64,000 nt of DNA. Source: Burkholderiales bacterium Ga0077547 (lineage in GTDB: Bacteria > Pseudomonadota > Gammaproteobacteria > Burkholderiales > Burkholderiaceae_C). The notes under the pieces are model-generated. The model was not told the origin of the DNA. It searched no databases and saw only the letters and a list, made by a program, of their open reading frames with translations. The stretch lies in the NCBI GenBank assembly GCA_001464195.1, contig LNEY01000017.1, positions 1-64,000 of the forward strand. The letters are read 5' to 3'. Shown piece by piece: positions 46,145-54,453 of the stretch (the stretch's first letter is position 1; each line of letters starts with the position of its first letter). A program made the position numbers and the translations under genes.

Positions 46145-46604
46145 TGCAGCCGCACAAAAGCAAGCCGAAGAAGACGCGATGGCCGCCGAGTGGGCCGCCG
46201 CGCTCGCTGAAACAAAACCTGAAGCGTCCGCGGCAGCGGCCGACGACCCCTTCACGTCGGCGCTGCAGAACACCGTCGATTCGGTGGCGCCTGCCAAGTT
46301 CACCAACTTCTCCAATGACTCCGGTGCGGTGGCGGGCAACGACATCAACATGATCCTGGACATCCCGGTGCAGCTCACCGTGGAGCTGGGTCGCACCCGC
46401 ATCCCGATCAAGCACATCCTGCAGCTGGCGCAGGGCTCGGTGGTCGAACTCGAGGCGATGGCCGGCGAGCCGATGGACGTGCTGGTCAACGGCTACCTGA
46501 TCGCCCAGGGCGAGGTGGTGGTCGTCAACGACAAGTTCGGGATCCGGCTGACCGACATCGTCACGCCGAGCGAACGCATGCGTCGCCTGAGCCGCGGCGG
46601 CTGA
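46137..46604 (+). CDS. fliN: Flagellar motor switch protein FliN
   Basis: C-ring protein (155 residues). An acidic N-terminal extension precedes the SpoA domain (ILDIPVQLTVELGRTRIPIK, LVNGYLIAQGEVVVVNDKFG, RLTDIVTPSERMRRL). Slightly longer than the E. coli protein because of the extension. Confidence 0.97.
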   Translation: MSDAAAQKQAEEDAMAAEWAAALAETKPEASAAAADDPFTSALQNTVDSVAPAKFTNFSNDSGAVAGNDINMILDIPVQLTVELGRTRIPIKHILQLAQGSVVELEAMAGEPMDVLVNGYLIAQGEVVVVNDKFGIRLTDIVTPSERMRRLSRGG

Positions 46605-46628
46605 TCCCGGACGCACACGGCCACACCG

Positions 46629-46994
46629 ATGAACACCATGCCCTGGACTTCGCTGCTGTGGTTCGCAGCCATCATCGTGATGATTCCGCTGGCCCTGTGG
46701 CTGCTCAAGCGCACGCCGCTGGGCGGCGCGGCGTCCGGTGGCGTCATGCGCAGCGTTGCGGCGCTGCCGCTGTCCACCACGCAACGCATCCTGACGGTCG
46801 AGGTGGGGCAGGGCGATCAACGCCGCTGGTTGGTGCTGGGCATCACCCCGCACAGCATCACCACGCTGCACACGATGGAGCCCACGCTGGATGCGGCGGC
46901 CAATGTCCTGCCGGCCCATTCGGTGACCGGTTCATTTGCGCAGGCGCTCGGGCGTCTGCGCGGCGCTGCCCCGGGAGCTGAACGTGCGCCCTGA
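46629..46994 (+). CDS. fliO: Flagellar biogenesis protein FliO
   Basis: A 121-residue protein with one N-terminal membrane helix ([20 protein letters not shown]) and a small cytoplasmic domain ([20 protein letters not shown]). FliO helps assemble the FliP ring. It is poorly conserved in general; position between fliN and fliP supports the call. Confidence 0.92.
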   Translation: MNTMPWTSLLWFAAIIVMIPLALWLLKRTPLGGAASGGVMRSVAALPLSTTQRILTVEVGQGDQRRWLVLGITPHSITTLHTMEPTLDAAANVLPAHSVTGSFAQALGRLRGAAPGAERAP

Positions 46995-47772
46995 GAATTT
47001 GCAATCCACGAGGCGCTGCCGCACCGTGTCGCGCCTGGGCGCCAGCCTGGTGCTCGCATCGCTGGCCCTGGCGAGCGGCGCAGCGCTGGCGCAGAGCACG
47101 GGCGCGAGCCTGCCGCTGGTGGTCGGGCAAGGGGCTCAGGGCACCAGCTACTCGGTGCCGATCCAGACCCTGCTGTTCTTCACCTCGTTGAGTTTTCTGC
47201 CTGCGGTGCTGCTGCTGATGACTGGCTTCACCCGCATCGTCATCGTGCTCAGCCTGATGCGCCAGGCCCTGGGCACGCAGTCTGCGCCGCCGAATCAAGT
47301 CATCGTGGGGCTGAGCCTGTTCCTGACCTTCTTCGTGATGGGGCCGACGATCGATCGTGTCTACACCGAGGCCTATGAGCCCTTCAGCACCAACCAGATC
47401 GCCTTCGATGAAGCGCTGAAGCGAGGCGAAGTGCCGATGCGTGAATTCATGCTGAAGCAGACGCGCCAGACCGACGTGATGCTGTTCGCAAAGCTGGGCA
47501 AGATCGATCCGTCGATCAAGTCGGCCGACGTTCCGTTCAAGGTGCTGGTGCCGGCGTTCGTCACCAGTGAATTGAAGAGTGCATTCCAGATCGGCTTCCT
47601 GATCTTCGTGCCTTTCCTGGTCATCGACATCATCGTGGCCAGCGTGCTGACCAGCCTGGGCATGGTGATGCTGAGCCCGGTGCTGATCGCGCTGCCCTTC
47701 AAGCTGATGCTGTTCGTGCTGGCCGATGGCTGGAATCTCCTGCTCGGCTCGCTGGCCGCCAGCTTCGCCTGA
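46984..47772 (+). CDS. fliP: Flagellar export gate protein FliP
   Basis: Export-gate membrane protein, 262 residues from GTG 46984, which overlaps the fliO stop; a GTG at 47026 ([18 protein letters not shown]) would start directly at the signal peptide. After the signal sequence come the conserved parts [52 protein letters not shown] and [11 protein letters not shown]. The start is uncertain, the identity is not. Confidence 0.95.
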   Translation: MRPENLQSTRRCRTVSRLGASLVLASLALASGAALAQSTGASLPLVVGQGAQGTSYSVPIQTLLFFTSLSFLPAVLLLMTGFTRIVIVLSLMRQALGTQSAPPNQVIVGLSLFLTFFVMGPTIDRVYTEAYEPFSTNQIAFDEALKRGEVPMREFMLKQTRQTDVMLFAKLGKIDPSIKSADVPFKVLVPAFVTSELKSAFQIGFLIFVPFLVIDIIVASVLTSLGMVMLSPVLIALPFKLMLFVLADGWNLLLGSLAASFA

Positions 47773-47783
47773 AAGGGGCTCCC

Positions 47784-48053
47784 ATGGATTCGCAACAGGT
47801 ATTCACCTTTGGCCAACAGGCGCTGCACCTGCTGTTGATGGTGTCTGCCCCGGTGCTGCTGACGGTGCTCGGCGTGGGTCTCCTGGTCAGCGTGTTCCAG
47901 GCCGCCACGCAGATCAATGAGCCCACCTTGTCGTTCGTGCCCAAGATCCTGGCCGCCGTCGGCGTGCTGACCATCGCCGGGCCGTGGATGCTGACGACGT
48001 TGGTCGAGTACCTGCAGCGCACGATCCAGTCGATTCCGTCGGTCGTCGGTTGA
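47784..48053 (+). CDS. fliQ: Flagellar export gate protein FliQ
   Basis: An 89-residue, two-helix membrane protein of the FliPQR gate. FTFGQQALHLLLMVSAPVLL and VFQAATQINEPTLSFVPKI are family signatures. It lies 11 bp after fliP. Confidence 0.96.
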   Translation: MDSQQVFTFGQQALHLLLMVSAPVLLTVLGVGLLVSVFQAATQINEPTLSFVPKILAAVGVLTIAGPWMLTTLVEYLQRTIQSIPSVVG

Positions 48054-48075
48054 CCGTCATCGCGCGAGCGCTGCC

Positions 48076-48837
48076 ATGCTGACCTTCAACGAGGCGCAGG
48101 TCTGGGCGTGGGTCAGTCCGGTGCTGTGGCCTTTCCTGCGGGTGCTGGCCATGCTGGGCACGATGCCGGTGATCGGTCAGCGCAGCGTGCCGATGCGGCT
48201 GAAGGTGGCGTTGTCTTTTCTGATCGCCGTCGTCATGCAGCCCTCGCTGCCAGCCATGCCGGTGGTGGCGCTCGACTCGTCGCTGGCGCTGATGCTGGTG
48301 GTGCAGCAAATTCTGATCGGCTTGTCGATCGCCTTCGCGGTGCGCATCGTGTTCGCGGCGGTCGAGTTCGCAGGCGAAATCGGCGGGCTGCAGATGGGCC
48401 TCAATTTCGCCGGCTTCTTCGATCCGATCACCCGCAGTCAGAGCACCGCGCTCAGCACCTTCTTCAGCGCCATGGTGAGCTGGCTGTTCATCGTCATCAA
48501 CGGGCACCTGCTGCTGATCGTCGCGGTGTCGCAGAGCTTCGAGGCATTTCCGGTCGGCGACGCACCGTTCGCCTTCCTCAAGGCGGTGCGTCCCGAGCTG
48601 TGGGGTGCCGAGATCTTCAGCCTCGGGCTGTGGATCGCGTTGCCTTTGATCGCGATGCTGCTCTTCACCAACCTCGTGCTGGGCATCATCGCCCGCGTCG
48701 CTCAGCAGATGAACATCTTCGCCATCGGCTTCCCGCTCACGATGTCGATCGGCCTGATCGGCGTGCTGCTCACGCTGCCGCTGATGCAGATGCCCTTCAC
48801 GATGGCGCTGGAGCGGATGCTGGGCATGTTCCGCTGA
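48076..48837 (+). CDS. fliR: Flagellar export gate protein FliR
   Basis: A 253-residue membrane protein with about six helices closing the FliPQR gate. Conserved stretches: LRVLAMLGTMPVIGQRSVP, EFAGEIGGLQMGLNFAGFFD and ARVAQQMNIFAIGFPLTMSI. It ends the operon 10 bp from the convergent amtB stop, leaving no room for a clear terminator. Confidence 0.96.
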   Translation: MLTFNEAQVWAWVSPVLWPFLRVLAMLGTMPVIGQRSVPMRLKVALSFLIAVVMQPSLPAMPVVALDSSLALMLVVQQILIGLSIAFAVRIVFAAVEFAGEIGGLQMGLNFAGFFDPITRSQSTALSTFFSAMVSWLFIVINGHLLLIVAVSQSFEAFPVGDAPFAFLKAVRPELWGAEIFSLGLWIALPLIAMLLFTNLVLGIIARVAQQMNIFAIGFPLTMSIGLIGVLLTLPLMQMPFTMALERMLGMFR

Positions 48838-48847
48838 ACGCGCCGAA

Positions 48848-50050
48848 TCACCAGCTGGCTTCGCGCTCCGGGGTGGCTCCGATGCGGTGGATGGAGAGGT
48901 CGGCGCCGTCGAACTCCTCTTCGGCCGAGAGCCGCAGGCCCATCACCGCCTTCACCGCGCCGTAGACCAGCAAGCCGCCCGCGAACGCCCACACCACACC
49001 CAGCGCGGTTCCCAGCAATTGCGCCGACAGGTTGACACCCCCCAGACCGCCCAGCGCGGGCAAGCCGAAGATGCCGCACGCGATGCCGCCCCAGGCGCCG
49101 CACAGGCCATGCAGCGGCCACACACCCAGCACGTCGTCGATCTTCCAGCGGTTCTGCGTCAGCGTGAACAGCGAGACAAAGATCGCGCCCGCCACGGCGC
49201 CGGTGACCAAGGCGCCTGCCGGGTGCATGACGTCAGAGCCTGCACACACCGCCACCAGCCCGGCCAGCGGGCCGTTGTAGGCGAAGCCGGGGTCGTTGCG
49301 GCCCATCCAGGTGGCCACCAGTGTGCCGCCCACCATCGCCATCAACGAGTTCACCGCCACCAGGCCGGAGATCTTCTCGATGGTCTGCGCACTCATCACG
49401 TTGAATCCGAACCACCCCACCGTCAGCACCCAGGCCCCGAGCGCGAGGAAGGGAATGCTGGAGGGTGGGTGGGCGCTGATCGCGCCGTCCTTGCGGTAGC
49501 GGTTGCTGCGCGCACCCAGCAGCAACACCGCGGCCAGGCCGATCCAGCCCCCCACCGCATGCACGACCACGCTGCCGGCAAAGTCGTGGAACGGATGGCC
49601 GGTGGTCGCCTCGATCCATGCCTGCACGCCGAAGCGGCCGTTCCAGGTGATGCCCTCGAACACCGGATACACCAGCCCCACCAGCACCGCCGTGGCGGCC
49701 AGCTGCGGGCCGAAGCGGGCGCGTTCGGCGATGCCGCCCGACACGATGGCCGGGATCGCCGCCGCGAAGGTCAGCAGAAAGAAAAACTTCACCAGCTCGT
49801 AGCCGTTGCGCTCGGAGAGCGTCTGTGCGCTGGAGAAAAAGTCGACGCCATAGGCCACCGTGTAGCCGATGAAGAAATACGCCAGCGCGGAGACCGAAAA
49901 ATCGACCAGGATCTTGACCAGCGCATTGACTTGGTTCTTCTTGCGAACCGTGCCCAGCTCCAGGAAGGCAAACCCCGCATGCATGGCAAGCACCATGATG
50001 GCGCCCAGAAGTATGAACAAGGCATCGGTGCCTTGCTTGACCTGATCCAT
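48848..50050 (-). CDS. amtB: Ammonium transporter Amt
   Basis: Inner-membrane ammonium channel with about eleven helices, 400 residues. The ATG at 50050 (MDQVKQGTDALFILLGAIMV) starts the first helix directly; unlike E. coli AmtB there is no signal peptide. Signatures DFAGSVVVHAVGGWIGLAAV and GPLAGLVAVCAGSDVMHP carry the pore histidine. It ends with an acidic tail (SAEEEFDGADLSIHRIGA). No glnK gene is adjacent. It lies opposite to the flanking fli operon and is preceded by a sigma54-type promoter. Confidence 0.95.
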   Translation of the reverse strand: MDQVKQGTDALFILLGAIMVLAMHAGFAFLELGTVRKKNQVNALVKILVDFSVSALAYFFIGYTVAYGVDFFSSAQTLSERNGYELVKFFFLLTFAAAIPAIVSGGIAERARFGPQLAATAVLVGLVYPVFEGITWNGRFGVQAWIEATTGHPFHDFAGSVVVHAVGGWIGLAAVLLLGARSNRYRKDGAISAHPPSSIPFLALGAWVLTVGWFGFNVMSAQTIEKISGLVAVNSLMAMVGGTLVATWMGRNDPGFAYNGPLAGLVAVCAGSDVMHPAGALVTGAVAGAIFVSLFTLTQNRWKIDDVLGVWPLHGLCGAWGGIACGIFGLPALGGLGGVNLSAQLLGTALGVVWAFAGGLLVYGAVKAVMGLRLSAEEEFDGADLSIHRIGATPEREASW

Positions 50051-50115
50051 TGATCGCCCCTTGTCTACCGTGTCGGGGCACAACGCACCAGACTCACTCC
50101 GAGACGCACCGGATT

Positions 50116-50131
50116 AGCAATTTAAGTGCCC
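50116..50131 (-). promoter_or_regulatory. Putative sigma54 promoter of amtB
   Basis: On the minus strand: GGGCACTTAAATTGCT, against TGGCACG-N4-TTGCW, with the invariant GG and GC in the right spacing. It lies about 65 bases before the ATG. Upstream, TGGTGCG recurs at 50135, 50190 and 50222, resembling NtrC half-sites (TGGTGCA). Nitrogen control by NtrC is a sound expectation for amtB. Confidence 0.65.
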
Positions 50132-50279
50132 AATTGGTGCGGTCAATCGGCGCCAAATCAGGGAAATCCGGCGTAGCACAACACATTTTTGGTGCGATTC
50201 CGCATGGGAAACGTCCAAAAATGGTGCGCAAAGTCGACCGCCGCGCAGCGGTCGATGGGTTCAGCGGGCTGGACCGCGC

Positions 50280-52274
50280 TTACTTGTACAGCACCGACGG
50301 CAGCCACAGACCGATGGCCGGAAACTGGTACAGCAGGATGATCGCGACCACCTGGATGCCCATGAACGGCAGCATGCCGGAGAAGATCTGGTTCAGCGTC
50401 ACGTGCGGCGGGCTCACGCCCTTCAGGTAGAACGCCGCCATCGCCACCGGCGGGCTCAAGAAGGCGGTTTGCAGGTTCAGCGCCACCAGCAGACCGAAGA
50501 ACAGCGGGTCGACGCCAAAGTTGTCCAGCAGTGGAATGAAGATGGGCATGAAGATCACGATGATCTCGGTCCACTCCAGCGGCCACCCCAGGATGAAGAT
50601 GATCACCTGGCTCAGCACCAGGAATTCGGTCTTCGTCAGGTTCATGCCGAGCACCCAGCTCTCGACCAGTTCCTGCCCCCCGAGCAGCGCAAACGCGGCC
50701 GAAAAGATGGACGAGCCGACGAACAGCCAGCACACCATCGCCGAGGTCTTGGCCGTCAGGTAGACCGACTCGGTCACCACCCGCATGTTCAGCTGCTTGT
50801 AGGCGGCCGCCAGCACGAACCCGCCCAGCGCCCCCACGGCGGCCGCCTCGGTCGGCGTGGTGAGGCCGAACACGATCGAGCCGAGCACGGACAGGATCAG
50901 CACCAGCAGCGGGAAAAAGGACGACAGCAGCATCTTGAAGATCTCAAGCCGCGCGTAGCTGAGCAACGCATAGAACGCGAGCAGTGCGGCACCGCTTGCG
51001 CCGAGGCCGATCCAGTAGCCGGTGGAGGCTGCGCGCGGTTCGCCGGCCAGCGCTGGCGCCGATGGGGCTGTCGGTGCGGCGCCGGCAGGTTCAGCCAGCC
51101 CGTCGGTCGTTGCGGTCACCGGGGGCTGAGGCGCCGCTTCAGTCGCAGCGGCGGGATCGGCGGGCGGTTCTGCCAGATCGCCGGGCGGCTCGGCCAGTCC
51201 ACCGTCGGTCGGTGGTTCGGCCAAGCCTCCGTCGTCCATTGGCGGCTCGGCCAGTCCACCTTCGTCGGGTGCCGACGGCTCGGCCACCTCGTCGCCCATC
51301 GCCTGCAGGCCCGTCACGTCCTCGACAGGCAGCGGCGCGGTGGCGGCGCGGTAGCTGCTGATCGCGACGACCGCGAACAGGATCGCCGGCAGCAGGGCAA
51401 TGAACAACTGCTTCAGGATGTAGGCGATCGGCACATCGGCATTGCGGCGTCCGCGCAGCGCGGTCATCAGGCCCGGCAGCGCACGCTGGTCGCCAGAGCG
51501 CGCCAAGCGCTGGGTCTGGGCAGGCAAGGGCACCTTGCGTGCCTCGGCCGACAGGGGCGGCGCCATGTCCGGCCGCACCTTGGCCAGGATGATCACGTAC
51601 ATGATGTACAGGCCGGCCAGCATCAGGCCCGGAAAGAACGCACCGGCGTACAGCTTCACGACCGACACGCCTGCGGTCGCGCCGTAGACGATCAGCATGA
51701 CCGACGGCGGAATCAGGATGCCCAGGCAGCCCCCGGCGGTGATGGCGCCGGCAGAAAGCGGCACGCTGTAGCCGCCGCGCAGCATCGCTGGCAGCGCCAG
51801 CAGGCCCATCAGCGTGACCACGGCGCCCACGATGCCGGTGGCGGTGGCAAACACCGCACAGGTCACCAAGGTGGCCACCGCCAGCGCACCCGGCAGCCGA
51901 GACAGCGCGAGGTGCAAGCTCTGGAAGAGCTTCTCGATCAGGTTGGCACGTTCAACCAGGTAGCCCATGAAGACGAACAGCGGGATGCTGATCAGCACGT
52001 CGTTGGCCATCACCTTGTAGGCCGACTGCACCATCAGGTCGAGCGTCTTGTGGATGTTCTGGTCGTACGCCCACCAGGTGAAGCCCATGCCCATGCCCAT
52101 CAGCGTGAACGCGGTCGGGAAGCCCAGCATGATCGCCACCACCACCAGCGACAGCATCAGCAGGCCGATGTGGCCGTTGGTGATCTTGTCGACGCTGATC
52201 AGCATGTACAGCGCTCCAGCGATGATGAGTGCCATCAGCGTGAAGCCGAACCACAGTTCCTTGCGGACCTTCAT
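50280..52274 (-). CDS. dctM: TRAP transporter large permease DctM with repeat-rich insertion
   Basis: Large membrane subunit of a TRAP importer. Typical DctM segments are seen on both sides (ISIPLFVFMGYLVERANLIE, GCLGILIPPSVMLIVYGATAG, PTEAAAVGALGGFVLAAAYK). At 664 residues it is some 200 longer than usual because of a hydrophilic segment between two membrane blocks (about 330-430) with five to six GLAEPP-type repeats (coding region near 51060-51300). The family resembles the so-called mannitol/chloroaromatic subgroup; the substrate is not certain. It overlaps dctQ by 4 bp. Confidence 0.92.
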   Translation of the reverse strand: MKVRKELWFGFTLMALIIAGALYMLISVDKITNGHIGLLMLSLVVVAIMLGFPTAFTLMGMGMGFTWWAYDQNIHKTLDLMVQSAYKVMANDVLISIPLFVFMGYLVERANLIEKLFQSLHLALSRLPGALAVATLVTCAVFATATGIVGAVVTLMGLLALPAMLRGGYSVPLSAGAITAGGCLGILIPPSVMLIVYGATAGVSVVKLYAGAFFPGLMLAGLYIMYVIILAKVRPDMAPPLSAEARKVPLPAQTQRLARSGDQRALPGLMTALRGRRNADVPIAYILKQLFIALLPAILFAVVAISSYRAATAPLPVEDVTGLQAMGDEVAEPSAPDEGGLAEPPMDDGGLAEPPTDGGLAEPPGDLAEPPADPAAATEAAPQPPVTATTDGLAEPAGAAPTAPSAPALAGEPRAASTGYWIGLGASGAALLAFYALLSYARLEIFKMLLSSFFPLLVLILSVLGSIVFGLTTPTEAAAVGALGGFVLAAAYKQLNMRVVTESVYLTAKTSAMVCWLFVGSSIFSAAFALLGGQELVESWVLGMNLTKTEFLVLSQVIIFILGWPLEWTEIIVIFMPIFIPLLDNFGVDPLFFGLLVALNLQTAFLSPPVAMAAFYLKGVSPPHVTLNQIFSGMLPFMGIQVVAIILLYQFPAIGLWLPSVLYK

Positions 52275-52894
52275 GACCGGCCCCCCGCGTCCTTGACCAC
52301 CAGCTTGTCGAGGGCTGCAATGTCCGAGTCCTTCACGTTCACCATCTCTTTCAATTTCTCGACGTCGACTTCTTCAACGTCATCGCCGCGCTTGGGCCAC
52401 ACCCCGTCGCGGATGCAAACGCCACAACGCAGCATCTCGACCAGTCCCTGCAACAGCAACGCGCCACCGGCGATCGGGATGATGAACTTGAAGGGGTACA
52501 GCGGCAGCGCATCGGCCGAGAACGTCTGCTCGCGGATCGCCAGCGATTCCTGCGCGAAGGTCCAGCCCGCCCAGGTCAGTGCAACGATGCCCGGCAGGAA
52601 GAAGAGCACGTAAAGGATCAGGTCCAGCGTGGCCTGCGTGCGGGGCCGGAAGAAGCCGTAGAGCACGTCGCCGCGGACATGGCCGTTCTTCGACAGGGTG
52701 TAGGCGCCAGCGGTCATGAACAGCGTGCCGTACAGCATGATCTGGGCATCAAGCACCCAGGCGTGCGGCTGGTTCAGCGCATAGCGCGAGAACACTTCCC
52801 AGCAGATCAGTGCGGTCAGCCCGACCACGGTCCAGGCGAAGAACTTGCCGATGAAGGTCGACAGCTTGTCGACGGCGAGCATGAACGATTGCAT
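52271..52894 (-). CDS. dctQ: TRAP transporter small permease DctQ
   Basis: Four-helix small subunit, 207 residues: helices near 15-35 (FFAWTVVGLTALICWEVF), 55-75, 95-115 and 135-155. WxVF...RYALNQPHAWVLDAQIML is the family pattern. A hydrophilic, acidic C-terminal tail of about 45 residues is longer than usual. It follows dctP by 94 bp, a gap holding a strong hairpin. Confidence 0.92.
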   Translation of the reverse strand: MQSFMLAVDKLSTFIGKFFAWTVVGLTALICWEVFSRYALNQPHAWVLDAQIMLYGTLFMTAGAYTLSKNGHVRGDVLYGFFRPRTQATLDLILYVLFFLPGIVALTWAGWTFAQESLAIREQTFSADALPLYPFKFIIPIAGGALLLQGLVEMLRCGVCIRDGVWPKRGDDVEEVDVEKLKEMVNVKDSDIAALDKLVVKDAGGRS

Positions 52895-52943
52895 GGAGAC
52901 TCCTGGCGCCGCCCGCGCCGTGCGGACGATGAAGCACTGTCAA

Positions 52944-52975
52944 CGACAAGGGGCACCTCGCGGTGCCCCTTGTCG
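52944..52975. other. Intercistronic hairpin between dctP and dctQ
   Basis: A perfect 14-bp stem (CGACAAGGGGCACC with its complement) and a 4-base loop. On the minus strand it is followed by TTGACAG, not a T tract, so it is a weak terminator at best. It would let dctP mRNA accumulate above the permease genes by protecting its 3' end or causing partial termination. Confidence 0.8.
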
Positions 52976-52988
52976 ATCCCGCAAGGGA

Positions 52989-54119
52989 TCAAGCCTTCTT
53001 GGCGCCTGACTTGAAGTAGTGGTTGTAAGCCAGCTTGAAATCGACGGTGTAGTCGTTCTGCCACTGTCCCACGCGCTCGGCGAACGCGCGTTGCGAGTCG
53101 AGCACCTTCTTGAACAGCGGATTTTCTGCTGCCTTTTTCTCGATGGTCTTGTCCCATGCGGCCAACTGGGCCTTCAGCACGGCATCGGGCGTCTTGTAGA
53201 ACTTGACGCCGGCCTTCTTCATGGCGATGTAGTCCTGAGAATTGCGTTGTGCCGCCTTCCAGCTCATGTCCGCGCTGGCGGCTTGCACGCCGTATTCGAT
53301 GATGGCCTTCAGCTCAGCGGGCAACGCATCGAGCTTGCTCTTGTTGAACAGCACTTCGAATTGTTCGCTGCTTTGATGGAAGCTCTGCAACATGCAGTTC
53401 TTCACCACGTCCGGGAAGCCGAGCAGCCGGTCGGACGATGCATTGTTGAACTCGGCAGCGTCGATCAGGCCGCGGTCCAGTGCGGGCACGATCTCACCCG
53501 CGGGCAGCGGATTCACCGCCGTGCCCATTTCGGTGTACACGTCCACGGCCAGGCCGACGGTGCGGTATTTCAGGCCCTTCATGTCTTCGACCTTCGCGAT
53601 CGGCTTCTTGAACCAGCCCAGCGGTTGCACCGGCATGGGGCCGTACATGTACGAAGCCACATCCAGGTTCAGGCTTTTGTAGATCTCGGCAACCAGCTCC
53701 TTGCCGCCGCCGTAGTTGTGCCAGGCCAGCACGGTGTTGGCATCCATGCCGAAGCCCGGGCCCGACCCCCACAGTGCCAATGCCGAGTTCTTGCCGTACC
53801 AGTAAGCGATGACGCCGTGGCCACCGTCGAGCGTGCCCTTGCTCACCGCATCGAGCAGCTGGAAGGCTGGCACGACCGAGCCGGCCGGCAGCACGTCGAT
53901 CTTCAGGCGGCTGCCCGCCATGTCGTTGACCTTCTTCGCAAAATCCAGCGCGTACTCGTGAAAGATGTCTTTCGCCGGCCAGGTGCTCTGAAATCGAAGG
54001 CTGGTGGTCTGTGCGCGAGACACCATCGGTGCGGCCAGTGCGCCCGTGGCGACGGCGCCGGTGGCGGCCCGCTTCAGGAATCGGCGGCGCGGGGCAGCTT
54101 TCTTGTCGGGGGTGGTCAT
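52989..54119 (-). CDS. dctP: TRAP transporter substrate-binding protein DctP
   Basis: Periplasmic solute receptor, 376 residues. The N-terminus carries a twin-arginine signal (APRRRFLKRAATGAVATGAL, cleavage after SRAQ), chosen with ATG 54119; the frame is open to 54185. The mature part matches DctP proteins (FQSTWPAKDIFHEYALDF, DVLPAGSVVPAFQLLDAVSK, GPMPVQPLGWFKKPI). Tat export is common in this TRAP subgroup. It is first of dctPQM. Confidence 0.94.
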   Translation of the reverse strand: MTTPDKKAAPRRRFLKRAATGAVATGALAAPMVSRAQTTSLRFQSTWPAKDIFHEYALDFAKKVNDMAGSRLKIDVLPAGSVVPAFQLLDAVSKGTLDGGHGVIAYWYGKNSALALWGSGPGFGMDANTVLAWHNYGGGKELVAEIYKSLNLDVASYMYGPMPVQPLGWFKKPIAKVEDMKGLKYRTVGLAVDVYTEMGTAVNPLPAGEIVPALDRGLIDAAEFNNASSDRLLGFPDVVKNCMLQSFHQSSEQFEVLFNKSKLDALPAELKAIIEYGVQAASADMSWKAAQRNSQDYIAMKKAGVKFYKTPDAVLKAQLAAWDKTIEKKAAENPLFKKVLDSQRAFAERVGQWQNDYTVDFKLAYNHYFKSGAKKA

Positions 54120-54380
54120 GGTGGATCTCCTGGCTGGTGTTGTTGAACTGCTATTTTTCGATCGCTCGGCGTGTTGCCGTCGCACCTGAAATTATCGACC
54201 CGATGCTGACACGGGGCCGACACGCCCGGGTGCCGAGTCTAGGTACTTACGCCCGGTCCACCATCGCTGATGGCCATGCCCTTGGCTGGTGCATTCGACC
54301 CGTTGGCATCGATCCCCCGCGGTGATCAGCGCACCTTTGGGACAGGCCGGAGAAGGGGCGCGAATCCCCCGCTTCTTTCG

Positions 54381-54409
54381 CTCAAGTGCGCCGCCGAGCC
54401 GGGAACAAT
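54381..54409 (+). promoter_or_regulatory. Putative flhB promoter (shared motif)
   Basis: CTCAAG, 17-base spacer, AACAAT, 44 bases before the flhB ATG. The flhA gene has the same two hexamers with the same spacer. The weak -35 fits an activator-dependent (FlhDC) class 2 promoter. The 54120-54453 gap also must hold the dctP promoter on the other strand, which I could not place. Confidence 0.55.
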
Positions 54410-54453
54410 CGTGCAACGCGGCTCCCGCGTGACCCTTTTCAACGCACCCGCCC

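Noticed and set aside
51048..51300. Frameshift or assembly error explaining the long DctM
   Set aside because: The frame continues cleanly through the repeat region into a normal DctM C-terminus, so it is a real insertion as far as the sequence shows.
50403..52613. A 736-codon plus-strand frame opposite dctM/dctQ
   Set aside because: Antisense to well-supported TRAP genes; composition is Arg/His/Gln-rich without any motif.
54381..54409. flhB CTCAAG read as a sigma28 -35
   Set aside because: The -10 at the sigma28 spacing would be GGGAACAA, a poor match, and flhB/flhA share an AACAAT hexamer at 17 bases, better explained as a class 2 promoter.
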